Below, piece after piece: positions 33,580 through 44,200 of a DNA stretch of 64,000 nucleotides. A program made the position numbers and the translations under genes. Source of the stretch: JAXLYE01 sp046351595 (lineage in GTDB: Bacteria > Myxococcota_A > Polyangia > Palsa-1104 > JAEUJZ01); the NCBI GenBank assembly GCA_046351595.1, contig JAXLYE010000004.1, forward strand, positions 434,001 through 498,000, read 5' to 3'. Each line of letters starts with the position of its first letter. The first letter of the stretch is position 1. The notes beneath the pieces are model-generated. The model did no database searches. It saw only the letters and a program-made list of their open reading frames with translations, and had not been told where the DNA came from.

Positions 33580-36500
33580 ATGCGCTGCCTCACCGGTTCG
33601 CAGCTCGCCGACGTGCTGAACGGCTCGGCGTCTTCGGAGCTCGCCGTCCAGATCGAGGGACACGTTGATCAGTGCGCCGACTGCCGGGAGCTCCTGGTGA
33701 ACCTGGCGCGGGCCGTATCGTATTCCAACCTGCGCACCTCGCGCACCGAACCACTGGCCCCGGCCCCGCTGGCTCCGGCGGTCCCGGGCGAAGCGCTCCC
33801 GTGTATCAGCCGCCGCTACCGCATCCTTGAGCTCCTCGGGGAAGGGGGCATGGGCCGGGTCTATCGCGCCCAGGATCTGCTCCAGGGAACCGAGGTAGCG
33901 CTCAAGCAGGTCCTGATGCCTTCGCCGCTGGGTCCGTCCGGAAGTACGCTCAGCGGTCTCCCAGAGCCAGAAGAAATTCGCGGGCGAGCGACACATGGGT
34001 CCCCCTTTTCGGCTCGTACTCCCCTCGAGCGCGGGCTGGGACGGAACAGGCACATACAGCGGACCCGCGCGCTGGCAGACGAGTTCCGCACGCTCGCGAG
34101 CCTGCGCCACCCCAACATCATCAGCGTCCTTGACTATGGCTTCGACAGCCAGGGCCAGCCCTTCTACACGATGGAGCTCCTTGCCGACGCAAAGCCGCTC
34201 CTGGTGTTCGCCCGCAGCCAGCCTCCCGCGCAGCGGATCGAGCTGGTATTCCAGATCCTCCATGCGCTCGCGTATCTCCACCGGCGCGGCATCCTGCACC
34301 GGGATCTGACTCCGAACAACGTACTGGTGGTTCACGGATCAGAGGGACCTCGCGTCAAGGTCGTGGACTTCGGCCTGGCCGTCGGCGTCGATGGCATCAC
34401 CCGGAGCGCGGCCGCCGGGACGCTCCTTTACATGGCACCGGAGCTCCTCCGTGGAGACCTCGCGAGTGAGCGCTCGGATCTGTACGCGGTCGGGGTCCTG
34501 GCCTACCAGGTGCTGATCGATCGCTATCCGTTCGTCATCGAGCGAGGAACCCAGCAGCTGCTCCAGTCCATCCTTCTCTCGGCACCGGATCTGTCGCCGC
34601 TGCCGGAGGCCATGCGGCCGGTGCTGGGCCAGGTGCTGAGCAAGGCCGCGCAGGAGCGCCCCTCCGACGCCGCCACCCTGCTGCGCCAGCTCGCTGCCGC
34701 CGCCGACCGGCCGCTCGGCGAGGAGCCCGCCGCGACCCGGGACAGCTACCTGATCGCGGCGCGCTTCATCGGCCGCCACACCGAGCTCGGGCAGCTGCAG
34801 CAGGCGCTCGACGCAGCGAAGCGCGAGCGCAGCGGCTCGTCTTGGCTGGTCAGCGGTGTGAGCGGGGTCGGAAAGTCTCGCCTGCTCGAAGAGCTGCGCA
34901 GCGCAGCGCTTCAGGCCGGCGCCCTGGCCGTGCGCGGGCAGGCGATGCCCGGCGGCGGCGCGTATCACGTCTGGCAGGACGTGCTGAAGCTCCTGGTGCT
35001 GCAGGTGCCGCTCAATGAGCTCGAGGCCGGCGCCCTGGCCAGCCTGCTGCCCGAGCTGCCCGTGCTGCTCGGGCGTGCGATCCCGGCGCAGCAGGCGCTG
35101 GATCCGCAGAGCGCGCGGCTGCACCTGTTCCGCGTCATCGACGAGCTCTTGGCACGGCTCCCGGAGACGGCGCTCCTCCTGCTGGAGGATCTGCAGTGGG
35201 CAGACTCCGAGAGCCTGGCGCTCCTCTCGTATGTCGCTGGCAATGTACCTTCGCGGTCGATGCTGATCGTCGGGAGCTACCGAGTTGAGGAAGCGGCGGG
35301 TCTGGGGGCCTCCTTCCCGCAGATGCGGGAGCTGCCGCTCCAGCGCCTCAGCCGCTCCGAGACCGAGGAGCTGTGCACCTCGATGCTCGGGCGGATCGGG
35401 CAGAACCCGCAGCTGCTTGACAGGGTCTTCACAGAGACGGACGGGAACGCCTTCTTCGTCGTCGAGATCATGCGCGTCCTGGCCGCGGAGGCCGGATCCC
35501 TGGAGAGCGTCGGCACGCGCGGTCTGCCGCAGCGCATCTTCGCGGGCGGCATCGAGCAGGTGCTACGACGTCAGCTCGAGCGGGCGCCGCTTGCCGCGCG
35601 GCCGCTGCTGGTGCACGCGGCGGTGTCCGGGCGCCAGCTGGACCTGCCTCTCTTACTGCACCTCGTTCCGGATGCAGAGGACCAGATTCGCGCGCTGGCG
35701 GACGTGGGGCTCCTTGAGATCTCGCTGCAGCGCTGGCGGTTCAGCCACGACAAGCTCCGCGAGCAGGTGCTGAGTGAGATGAGCAGCATAGAGCGCAAGA
35801 CGCTGCACGAAAGCATCGCTGCGGCGCTGGAGCAGCTCTTCCCCGACGACGCGAGCCGCGTGGCCCAGACGGCGATTCATTACCACGAGGCGGGGCGGCT
35901 GGCGAAGGCCGCTCACTTCTATGGCGTGGCCGGCGAGGCGGCGCTCCGCCGGGGTGCCCCTGGAGAGGCCGACACACTGCTCGAGCAGGCGCGCCTGCTG
36001 CATGCGCAGGTTCGGGGGCCGCGGCTTGCCGAGGTGAAGGTGTGGCGCGGCCTGACAGAGGCCCGGTTCGGGCTGGGCCGGCTGCGCGAGGCAGAGTCCG
36101 CGCTGCGCAAGGTGTGTGAGCTCGCGGACATGCCGCTGCCCGCGCAGCCGCTGCGCCTGGTGACCACGACAGGAGGACTTGCTGCCTCCCTTTTGGGAAC
36201 CAGGATGGGAATTCGCCGCCGCGCTCCGCTTCACGATCCGGAGCGGCGCGCGATCCTCACGGAGCTCCTTGCCGCAGTAGGAATCCAGGAGGTCTTCGTA
36301 TGGACCGATCAGCCGGAGCTCGGGCTGCTCTGTACGCTGCTCGGTCTGTACCTGGAAGATACTCTGGGGCTGCTGCCCCGGCGCAATTATCATCGGTCCG
36401 CGCTGTTCTTCATCCTGGCCCATACACCGCTGCGCGGCCTGTGCCTGCGCTATATGGAGCATGTCGCTCGCCGCGACGCCGCCATCTTGTCGGGGACGCA

Positions 36501-37413
36501 CGCCGAGATCGACTTCCTGCGGGTCCGCGCCCTGGTCGAGATCAGCGATGGCAGGCTGTCCATCGCCGGCGAGCATGCCGCGCGTGCGGTGCAGCTGGCG
36601 CGCAGCTACAAAGACGATCTGGCGCTGCTGCGCAGCCTGCTCCAGCTCCAGCTCACGGCGGCCGGCCTGGAGGACTTTCCGCAGATGCTGGCTGTGAGCC
36701 AGGAGATGGAGCCGCTGGCCCGGCGAGCCGGAGATCCGCGCTACCTGGCGCTCGCCTATACCGGTCAGGGCGCCGCGCTGATCAACCTGGGTGAATATTC
36801 CGACGCCGCGCTCCGCCTGGAGCAGGCCCGTGCCTTCCTTCCTCAGGAGCTCGGGCCTGTCCCAGAGTCGGTCACGCTCAGCCTGGCGGCCGTCGCTGCG
36901 CTGCAAGTCGGACAGGCTGCGCGCGCCGTGGAGCTGGCCGATCAGGCGCTGGCTGCAGTGGGTCGGGCACGCTGGGAGCTGGCCCAGCTCCGCCACCCCC
37001 TTGTCTGTGTCCTCGACGTCTATCTGCGCTTGGAAACCTGGCGGCAGCACACCTCCGAGATTGAAGGCGCCCTGACCAGGCTGCAGCGGCTCGCCCGCCG
37101 CTTTCCTCAAGCGGCCGCGGACGAGAAGCGGTTCCAGGGGATCTACGCCTGGTACTCTGGCCAGCCCTACCGCGCCTTGTCCCTGCTGCGGGCTGGCATC
37201 CGGATCGCGGCGGAGCTCGGAATGCGCAGTGAGACCGCGATGGCGCAGTACTGGCTCGGCTGCTTCGCAAAAAGTCCGAGCGGACGTGCGCTGGTTCCCG
37301 AGGGAGCCGAGCCGCACTTCCAGGCCGCGCTCGCGACGTTCGAGCAGCTCAAGGCCGCTGGTATGATAGACCATATCCGCAGGGCCCGCAGCGCCCCTCC
37401 GGATGTTCTTTGA
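33580..37413 (+). CDS. Ser/Thr kinase with N-terminal zinc-finger-like segment, AAA ATPase and TPR-like region
   Basis: In this 1277-residue protein, the N-terminus resembles an anti-sigma zinc finger (His28-x3-Cys32-x2-Cys35). The kinase domain (about 78-375) has Gly-Glu-Gly-Gly-Met-Gly, Val-Ala-Leu-Lys, the catalytic loop His240-Arg-Asp242-Leu-Thr-Pro-Asn-Asn, Asp-Phe-Gly and Ala-Pro-Glu. Thr replaces the usual Lys in the catalytic loop, and an insert separates the Val-Ala-Leu-Lys strand from helix C. A STAND/AAA ATPase follows, with Walker A Lys432 (Gly-Val-Ser-Gly-Val-Gly-Lys-Ser) and Walker B Leu-Leu-Leu-Glu-Asp. The rest is helical, TPR-like. It is divergent from a sigma factor gene; the zinc-finger segment may bind that factor (inference). 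Phosphotransfer activity may be reduced. Confidence 0.88.
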   Translation: MRCLTGSQLADVLNGSASSELAVQIEGHVDQCADCRELLVNLARAVSYSNLRTSRTEPLAPAPLAPAVPGEALPCISRRYRILELLGEGGMGRVYRAQDLLQGTEVALKQVLMPSPLGPSGSTLSGLPEPEEIRGRATHGSPFSARTPLERGLGRNRHIQRTRALADEFRTLASLRHPNIISVLDYGFDSQGQPFYTMELLADAKPLLVFARSQPPAQRIELVFQILHALAYLHRRGILHRDLTPNNVLVVHGSEGPRVKVVDFGLAVGVDGITRSAAAGTLLYMAPELLRGDLASERSDLYAVGVLAYQVLIDRYPFVIERGTQQLLQSILLSAPDLSPLPEAMRPVLGQVLSKAAQERPSDAATLLRQLAAAADRPLGEEPAATRDSYLIAARFIGRHTELGQLQQALDAAKRERSGSSWLVSGVSGVGKSRLLEELRSAALQAGALAVRGQAMPGGGAYHVWQDVLKLLVLQVPLNELEAGALASLLPELPVLLGRAIPAQQALDPQSARLHLFRVIDELLARLPETALLLLEDLQWADSESLALLSYVAGNVPSRSMLIVGSYRVEEAAGLGASFPQMRELPLQRLSRSETEELCTSMLGRIGQNPQLLDRVFTETDGNAFFVVEIMRVLAAEAGSLESVGTRGLPQRIFAGGIEQVLRRQLERAPLAARPLLVHAAVSGRQLDLPLLLHLVPDAEDQIRALADVGLLEISLQRWRFSHDKLREQVLSEMSSIERKTLHESIAAALEQLFPDDASRVAQTAIHYHEAGRLAKAAHFYGVAGEAALRRGAPGEADTLLEQARLLHAQVRGPRLAEVKVWRGLTEARFGLGRLREAESALRKVCELADMPLPAQPLRLVTTTGGLAASLLGTRMGIRRRAPLHDPERRAILTELLAAVGIQEVFVWTDQPELGLLCTLLGLYLEDTLGLLPRRNYHRSALFFILAHTPLRGLCLRYMEHVARRDAAILSGTHAEIDFLRVRALVEISDGRLSIAGEHAARAVQLARSYKDDLALLRSLLQLQLTAAGLEDFPQMLAVSQEMEPLARRAGDPRYLALAYTGQGAALINLGEYSDAALRLEQARAFLPQELGPVPESVTLSLAAVAALQVGQAARAVELADQALAAVGRARWELAQLRHPLVCVLDVYLRLETWRQHTSEIEGALTRLQRLARRFPQAAADEKRFQGIYAWYSGQPYRALSLLRAGIRIAAELGMRSETAMAQYWLGCFAKSPSGRALVPEGAEPHFQAALATFEQLKAAGMIDHIRRARSAPPDVL

Positions 37414-37991
37414 TGTCCAGGGCAAGCGCAGCTTTCCATCCCCACGGCTGCGGACCAGCGCAGCGCGCGGCTTGACCTGGATGAGCGACGAAATCCGAGT
37501 CCAGCTCCCTTGCGCGCAGGTTCCGGCATGCCCCGCGGGCCCGCCGAATAGGAGAGCTCGCCGATCTGTGTTAGTACTTTGACTTTATCCTGGCAAATCC
37601 GCCGTACCCTTGAATTTTTCCTGACGACAGGGGTGAGTGCGGTTTGAGGCGGAGCGTGCACAGCTCCGATGAGGACAGCGGAACGGTTTCCTGTAGGGAT
37701 GTCGCTGGGGTGCCTTGCTTGCTCAGGTAGTGCGGAGCATTGATGGCTTCCGCGCGTTGACCAGCTCACCTTCGTCTTGGCGGCTCACAAGAGGCGAGAC
37801 GAGCTGACGGATGGCTTGGATGGACTTCCCGCCCATTGGCCCAACGCTGTCTCTGAGGGCCCTGGTCGCTGCTGGCATCCCTGAGAATGAACCAGACCCT
37901 TTCTCGACGCGGACCGGACCTGCAGCGGTCTCAGTTCCGCTGTGCTACGTTGCGCCCCGCAAGCAGATCGCGTCGAGAAAGAGGATTCTCG
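37414..37991. other. Intergenic region before a truncated integrase
   Basis: About 580 bases hold no supported gene. The last 80 bases resemble the sequence just upstream of the intact integrase at 58,182 (shared CTGTGCTA and GCAAGCAG blocks), so they are probably part of the same element type. A less GC-rich stretch lies near 37,565-37,630. Confidence 0.5.
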
Positions 37992-38430
37992 ATGCGAAAG
38001 AAGGAACCGCCCCGCGTGCGCGGGCCGTACCCCGAGGGAGACCGATGGCGAATCATAATCTTCGAGCCCGCTGGCCGCCGCTCGCTGACCCTGGCGACCG
38101 AGGCAGAAGCTCGCCGGCTGGCGCGGGAGTTCGCGAGCGATCTGGCGCTGCCTGAGAACCGGACGGTCGGGGCGATGAGCGCGATGGATACGCGAGAGCG
38201 GATCGCAACAGGCCAGGTGACTGCGCAGACTGGCATGGATCAGGACGGCATCCTCCGCCGCTTCCTGGCCAGGTTCCTCTGCACCGATCTCACCGCGGTC
38301 TCATCGCGTCAGGCTGCAGCGCTCTATCGCGGCGCCGTCAACGGTGAGGGCACGGGTCAGGCCGGCGAGCGGCTCTCGGCAGCGACCCATCGCCTCTACC
38401 TGGCCGTCGCCAAGAGCTTCTTCGCGTGCA
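37992..38430 (+). pseudogene. Truncated tyrosine recombinase (N-terminal part)
   Basis: From ATG 37992 the frame gives Met-Arg-Lys-Lys, then Gly-Pro-Tyr and an arm-binding-like strand region. A core-binding domain follows, ending near Arg-Leu-Ser-Ala-Ala-Thr-His-Arg-Leu-Tyr and Ala-Lys-Ser-Phe-Phe-Ala. This parallels the N-terminal half of the intact integrase at 58,182. The sequence then switches to an unrelated exported-protein fragment, so the catalytic domain with Arg, His and Tyr is missing. The upstream DNA also resembles that of the intact gene. It is a non-functional paralog. Confidence 0.8.
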
Positions 38431-38881
38431 GCCGGTGCTCGCCGACCCAAGCTGCGCGAGCGGTGCGCCGTCGATCGGATTCGTCTACGCAGAGTGCTCG
38501 CTAGACGGCGGCACGCTGAGCGGGCAGGTGGCTCTCTCGCCGACCCGCGTGCGCTATGAGCTGCTTGTGCAATCGATGGCGGATCCCGAGACAGCCCGCC
38601 TCGAGGGCGAGCTTGCCCTCCAGGGAGGGCGCATCGCGGGCATCCTGGACTTTTTCTCCGGTAGCGAGAGCGCGGTCTACGATTCGGCGAGCGGCTCCAC
38701 GACCTCCCGCGGCACAGAGGGGCCGCAGACCTGGGTACACTGGGATGTCGCGGTGAGCGAAAGTCCCGTGTGCATCTCCGCTGGCACCGTCCGGGTGCAG
38801 GTGCAGGCCGACGGGGGCGAGCGCAACGCGCGCTTCACCTTCAGCGGCTGCGATCAGGTTACCGTGGAGAACGACCTCTGA
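38426..38881 (+). pseudogene. C-terminal fragment of an exported protein
   Basis: A 151-codon frame begins at a GTG exactly where the integrase remnant ends. It encodes a beta-rich, acidic protein segment with four Cys (for example Phe-Val-Tyr-Ala-Glu-Cys and Phe-Ser-Gly-Cys-Asp). It has no signal peptide, though the composition suits a secreted protein, so the 5' part was probably lost at the junction. No family is recognised. It could be a complete cytoplasmic protein, but this is less likely. Confidence 0.5.
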
Positions 38882-39028
38882 TCTTGCATTAGAGGATCGG
38901 ACTACACCGGTAACTCGGACCAGCCTGCCCCGTCGAGGGGGCTGCCGGTCCGTTGCAAGCGGTGCACAGGATGCGCATTCAAACGGTCCTTGATAGGAGA
39001 GTGGGGCGTAGTCGGTTTCACCTGTGCG

Positions 39029-39901
39029 TCAGTTGGTTGGGCAGGGGTTTGTGTTACACGCCTGCTGCGTTGCCGGCCTTGGGAGCCTTCCGCACAAGCT
39101 GTCGGCGACGCGGACGCCGCTGTCCGAGACGCAGGCCACGGTGCGTCTCTGGGTGCCGCCGCCGCATTGGGCGCTGCACCCGGTCCATGGGTCTATGGCC
39201 CATGAATAGGAGGCACAGGGCAGCTGATCGCACAACCGTGCCGCCGCTGGCCTCGGGGCCGGGGCGCAAGAAACGTCAGCAGCCGGTACGCCGCTGTTCG
39301 ACACGCAGGTGACCGCGCGCGTCTGGAGACCGCAGCCGCACGCGGCGCTGCATGCGCTCCATTCCTTCGTCAGCCACGAATAGGTGGGGCAGGGAGCGGT
39401 GTTGCACGGCTGCTCGGCCGCTGGCTTGGGGAGGCCCTGGCAATACTCATCCGAGTAGCTCTTGCCTTCAATCGTGTTGAAGCACTGCACCTTTCGGGTT
39501 TCTTTGCCGCCACCGCATGGAGCCGTGCACGAGGTCCACTCCGAGGTGGACCATGTGTAATCGCATCCAGCGCCATATTTCCTGCCGATGTACCCAGGCT
39601 TGCAGCTGCACACGCCCCCTTTACAGTATCCATTGCCACACTCAAGGCCGTCGGGGGCGACGGAGCCGCGCTCGCAGAAGTCCAGAACGAGCGGCTTGCT
39701 TGGGTCTATGTAGCATCCGCTGTACTGAAAGCAGGGGACCCGGAGACAGAGTATCCCGGCACAGGAATAAGTCGTTGGTCCGATCTCAGCCTTCTGCGCG
39801 AAGCCCTCGTGCGGGGCGCAGAAGGTGGCGAGTGCGAAGCAGCCGAGCGCGACCCGCGGAGGAGGGAGCCGTGCGCGCGCGTTAGAACCGAAGGCGAGCA
39901 T
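39029..39901 (-). CDS. Secreted protein with three thrombospondin type 1 repeats
   Basis: This 290-residue protein has an N-terminal signal peptide (hydrophobic core Gly-Cys-Phe-Ala-Leu-Ala-Thr-Phe). A Cys-rich EGF-like region follows (Cys-Gly-Asn-Gly-Tyr-Cys; Cys-Ser-Cys-Lys-Pro-Gly-Tyr). Three TSP1 repeats follow, each with Trp-x-x-Cys-x-x-x-Cys-Gly-x-Gly and a downstream Arg-x-Val-x-Cys: Trp-Thr-Ser-Cys, Trp-Ser-Ala-Cys and Trp-Thr-Gly-Cys. TSP1 modules are common in animal matrix proteins and less so in bacteria. They mediate binding to glycans or proteins. No anchor is visible, so it is probably released or held by partners. It lies alone between an exported-protein fragment and a lipoprotein gene. 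Confidence 0.88.
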   Translation of the reverse strand: MLAFGSNARARLPPPRVALGCFALATFCAPHEGFAQKAEIGPTTYSCAGILCLRVPCFQYSGCYIDPSKPLVLDFCERGSVAPDGLECGNGYCKGGVCSCKPGYIGRKYGAGCDYTWSTSEWTSCTAPCGGGKETRKVQCFNTIEGKSYSDEYCQGLPKPAAEQPCNTAPCPTYSWLTKEWSACSAACGCGLQTRAVTCVSNSGVPAADVSCAPAPRPAAARLCDQLPCASYSWAIDPWTGCSAQCGGGTQRRTVACVSDSGVRVADSLCGRLPRPATQQACNTNPCPTN

Positions 39902-40369
39902 CTGATGAGCCTATCCGCGAAGCTCGGGCCGCTGCATCCAAAATGAAAGCCACGTACGGCTGACCCCCTGCTGCTCCCGGGCCGCCTGCCGGGCCTGGTG
40001 ATGGGGGCGAGCGACCGCGTGCTGGGCGATGGGATCAGGACCCTCCCCCTGCCTGGCGATACAGCGTGATAGCGCCCACGAGTGGCAGGCCCCGAATCTG
40101 TGAGCGCGCCGTGAAGGGCAGCGGCTGCAGACAGTGCATCCTCGTCAGGCACCGGGTCTGGCTCACCGAGAACAACCGCGCCCGCGCGAAGGACCGCTGC
40201 TCTGCTGGATCCTTGAACGCGGGTCGAGCCGGCTCCTGGAGCTGGAGATGGAGCTGGAGCACCGGGCTCTCGGGTCGGGCCCGGGCTGCCGCTGGCTCCG
40301 ACCGCAGTGCAGAGCACCGTACGGTCCAGCGCCCGCTTCTGCGTTTGTGGCGCAGAAGGAGCGTAGATC
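39902..40369. other. Intergenic region between TSP1 protein and lipoprotein
   Basis: These 468 bases lie between divergent genes. Long frames here have compositions typical of GC-rich non-coding DNA. Promoters for both neighbours are expected but not recognisable. Confidence 0.5.
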
Positions 40370-41179
40370 ATGCATCGCAACTCAGCTCTCATCCTCCTCT
40401 CATTGGCTGGATCTCTGGGGCTCGTGCTCACCGCCTGCGACGGCAAGCAGGGGAGCATGCCGGATCCGGACCCGTCATCGAACCCGCCTGACCTGAGCGC
40501 GACGAGCGACTTGGCGCCCTCGCCGGCGATCGATCTGGCGCCGCCCGATCCCTACAGCTGGGGCGAGGCGACGCCGGGAGTTACCGTGGGGCCTTTCGGC
40601 GATCTCAAGCTGTTCCGCGACTCGTGCGGCGGGGCGCTGTTCGCGCGCTTCATTCCGCGCCAGGACTTCGATCTGCTGACGACCCTGACGAGCGCGCCGG
40701 ACGGCTCGAACCGTCAGGTGAACTACTTCACGATTCCGCACTTCAAGGACCAGATCAAGTCAGTGCACCAGATCGGCACGAGCTATCCGGCCGGCAATTA
40801 CTCGAGCACCTACACCGTCCGCTATCCCGCAGGAAACCAGCTCACCTACAGCTTCCAGGCGACGCCCGAGAACAAGATGTACCGCTGGCCCGGAATCCTC
40901 ACCTACGTCTCCGATCGCATGGTCGGCAGCTCTCTTTACGTCACGGTGCGCTCCACCATCAACGGAACGATCGGCTCCTGCCAGCTCTACGACGCCAATG
41001 ACTGTCCGGTGAGCGGCCTGGGATTCTCGACCTCGGGACCGAACGTCTTCATCAAGGGGCAGGACAGCGAGATCCGCTGCTCCGCGTCGGCGCAGGCCGG
41101 GACCCGCTACCTGATCGTCATCCAGGGGCGCGACAGCGACCAACAGTATCCTTTTTATGCGACGCTGGAGCGTCCGTAG
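40370..41179 (+). CDS. Lipoprotein with a beta-rich domain of unknown function
   Basis: This 269-residue protein has a signal peptide ending Leu-Thr-Ala-Cys23 (lipobox). An Asp-Leu-Ser/Asp-Leu-Ala-rich linker runs to about residue 62. A globular domain follows, rich in Tyr, Thr and Ser with four Cys. The linker type is shared with the lipoprotein at 19,903 and the FG-GAP protein. No family is recognised. It converges with the kinase-ATPase gene at 41,203 with 23 bp between stops. Likely surface-exposed; ligand unknown. Confidence 0.72.
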   Translation: MHRNSALILLSLAGSLGLVLTACDGKQGSMPDPDPSSNPPDLSATSDLAPSPAIDLAPPDPYSWGEATPGVTVGPFGDLKLFRDSCGGALFARFIPRQDFDLLTTLTSAPDGSNRQVNYFTIPHFKDQIKSVHQIGTSYPAGNYSSTYTVRYPAGNQLTYSFQATPENKMYRWPGILTYVSDRMVGSSLYVTVRSTINGTIGSCQLYDANDCPVSGLGFSTSGPNVFIKGQDSEIRCSASAQAGTRYLIVIQGRDSDQQYPFYATLERP

Positions 41180-41202
41180 CGGGCCGCGACAGGCCGAGCG
41201 CT

Positions 41203-44200
41203 TCAGAGACGATAGAGGGCGCGGGCGCGGGCCAAAAACTGCGACATTCCGTGCATGCCGGTCGCGCTGTTGATGGCCTCGACCTCCTGAAGGAGCGGCT
41301 CAACTGCGAAGGCGGGCTCGCCGAGGCGATGGAGCTCGAACGCCACGCGCCACAGCACCCAGCCGTCGATATGGGTGGTGCGCGGGGGCGGGCGCAGCCG
41401 CAGCGCCTCGGCGAACTGCTGGCGCGCGCGCGCGGCGCGACCCGTGCGGGCTGCGTGGACGCCGAAGAGTACGAGCGCGCAGCCGCGGTAGTGAGGCAGC
41501 CGTCCGTAGCGACGCTCGGTGAGCCGCGCGTGCTCGGCGAGGCGCGCCGCCAGATCGGGCACGGCAGCTGCGCCCTCTTCATCGGCCTGCATGAGCAGGG
41601 CCTCGCTGCGCTCGATCTGCATCAGGAAGCCCCAGCCGTGCTCGAGGTGATGGCTGACGTAGAGGAGGTGCGCCCGCTCGAACAGCGCGCTGGCGTCGCG
41701 ATAGCGCCCGGTCATGAAGGCGATGCCTCCCAGGACCTCGGTGGCCACGGCCTCGATGGCCGGCAGCGACAGCCGCAGATCCTCCGCTAGGAGGCCGCGG
41801 GCGCGCTCGGCCGCCTGATCGAAGCGCCCCTGGATCGACTCGATCAGCGCCTGGGCGCAGCTCGTGTCGGCGCGCAGCCAGGCGATTTGCAGCCGCTCGG
41901 CGATCTCGCTGGCGCGCTCGAGATCGCGCGCCGCGTCGTCGAAGCGGCTGGCCAGGATCTCGGTCCAGGCGAGAAAGTCCAGCGCCCAGGCGAAGAGCAG
42001 CGGATCGGCGAGCCCCTGCGCCTCGCGCGTCCCCTGGCGCAGCGTATCGAGGCCGCGCGCGTCGGCGCGCAGCAGAACGTCGGCGCCGCCGCGCAAAAGG
42101 TTCAGCCGCGCCAGGCCGTGGCGATCGTCGGTGGAGCTCGCCAGGGCGCGCGTCCGCCGCTCGACCCAGGAGCCGAGCGCGGTCGAGCCGCCGATGGCGA
42201 GAAAGACCGCCACGGCAGCGCAGGCATCGACCAGGTAGGCCGGGCTGAGGAGGCGAGACGCGGCGCGGGCGAAGGCGAAGTGATGCGCGGCCGCTCGCTC
42301 TCCGTCGACCCAGCGGTATAGCAAGGCGAGCTCGCGATGGAGTAGTACTCGCTCCTCGCTTTCCAGCTGCTCGCCGCCGCGCCTCGGCGCTCGGCCGCGA
42401 TCGACCCGGCCGTGATCGACCGGGCCGCGGTCGGTCCGTGGCCCCAGCAAGAGAGAGAGCAGCGCCAGGCAGGCATCGAAGGCCAGCCGAAGGAACAGCG
42501 CGGCGCGGCGCAGCGGCAGGCGATCCCCGAGGACGTCCAGCGCCTGCTCGAGCGCGGCCATCGCGCCGGCGATGTCACCGAGGTGAAGCCGTGCCATGCC
42601 CAGCTTGCGCAGCCGCCGCGCCCGCACGCTGCGCGCCTCTCGTGCCAGCCGCGTCGGTCGGGACGAGCCGGCGGGCTCCTTGAGCAGCGCCTGCAGCGCG
42701 GTGGCTGCCGGCTGCGCCTGTCCGAGCGCTACCTGCGCCTCGGCCAGACCCTCGACCGCACGCTCGCGGGCGGCATCGCGCTCGGCCGCATCGAGGGCGC
42801 TTATGCCCGCGAGCGCGTCCTGGAAGTGGCGCTGCGCCGCCGCGTAGTCGTGTGCAGAAAGCGCCTGCTGGCCCGCGATGACGAGGTATCGGGCCGCCTC
42901 GGCCTGCCGTCCGCCCTCGGTGTAGTGGTGCGAGAGGAGCGCCGCCGAGGAGCCCGGCCGCTCTCGCAGCGCCTCGGCCATCGCGGCGTGGCAGGCCGCT
43001 CTGCGCGTCCCGAGCAGGCCGGCGCGCAGCACGTCGACGAATCGGGCGTGCTCGAACTCGTAAGTGTCAAGGAGCCCGGGGCCGTCCGTGCGCTCGTCGC
43101 GGCGCACCGCGGCCAGCGGGCGGACGATGTTCCTGCGCAGGGCTTCGTCGAGCCCGTCGAGAAGCTCGTCCTCGACGATGCCGCTCGCGGCGGCCAGCAG
43201 CGCGACGTCGAAGCGCTGGCCAGCGATCGCCGCCCACTCAAGGATGTGCCGCGCCGACGGCGAAAGGGCGTCGAGGCGCAGCGGCAGCACGCTGTCGGCG
43301 GGAGCCGGCGGCGCAAAGACCCAGCCCGCCTCGTCGCGTCGCAGGCTACCGCTGTCCGCGAGCGTGCGCAGCATGGCTTGCGCGAGCAGCGGGTTGCCTT
43401 GGCTGCCTTCCGCCAGTCGCTCAAGGAGACGCGCTGGAAGCTCACCTGCGACGGTGCCGAGCATCGAGGCGGCGAACTCGGCGAGCTCCGGCGCGTCAAG
43501 CGGCGCCAGATCGGTGATCGTGATCGACCCGAAGGCGGCATCCTCCTCGAGGAGCGTGGTGAGTCGCGCCGGACGCAGCGTACACACGAAGAGGGGGCGA
43601 GCAGCCCCACGGCCCGTCGATGTCAGCACACGCGAGAGCTCGCGCAGGAGCAGCCGCGCGCTGTCGGTCGCATCGTGCAGGTCTTCGAGCAGGACAGCGA
43701 GCGGGCGCACGCGCAGCAGCGCCCGCAGCGGCTCGGCGAGCGCCATGGCCTCGCCGTGCAGCGCCGCTACGCCCTCGAGAGGCTGGCGCCCCCGGGTTCC
43801 CGCGATCGGCGGCTCGTCGCTCGAGCGACCGGTGACGCGCGCCGCGAGCTCGGCGAACGGTGCGAGCGGCGAGGCGCCTTCTGAGGGCACGCGGGCGCAC
43901 AGCACGGTGGCGCCCAGCGCCTCGAGCCGGCGGCGGACAACGCGCAACAGTGCGCTCTTGCCGAGCCCCGCCTCGCCGCGGACGACGAGCAGCGAAGGTG
44001 CTTCACGCGAAGGCTCGCGCCCTGAGAACGCGGCTTGCGCTGCGTGCGTGATGCGCTCGATGAGGGCGCCGCGACCGATGAAGCCCGGCTGATAGAGGAC
44101 GCTGCGCGAGCTGTGGCTGCGCAGCCACAGCGGCTGGCTCGCCAGGTCACCACTTCGCGCCGCGAGAAGCCTGGCGAGCACGCGGCCGACCTCGAGCGCG

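Noticed and set aside
35653..37425. A 590-codon minus-strand frame opposite the kinase-ATPase gene
   Set aside because: No recognisable domain; the plus strand encodes the continuous TPR-like region of the kinase.
37167..37769. Minus-strand frame of about 200 codons downstream of the kinase gene
   Set aside because: Mostly antisense to the kinase 3' end; the remainder is Ser/Arg-rich without motifs.
37811..38155. Plus-strand 114-codon frame overlapping the truncated integrase start
   Set aside because: No ribosome site or domain; overlaps the better supported integrase frame.
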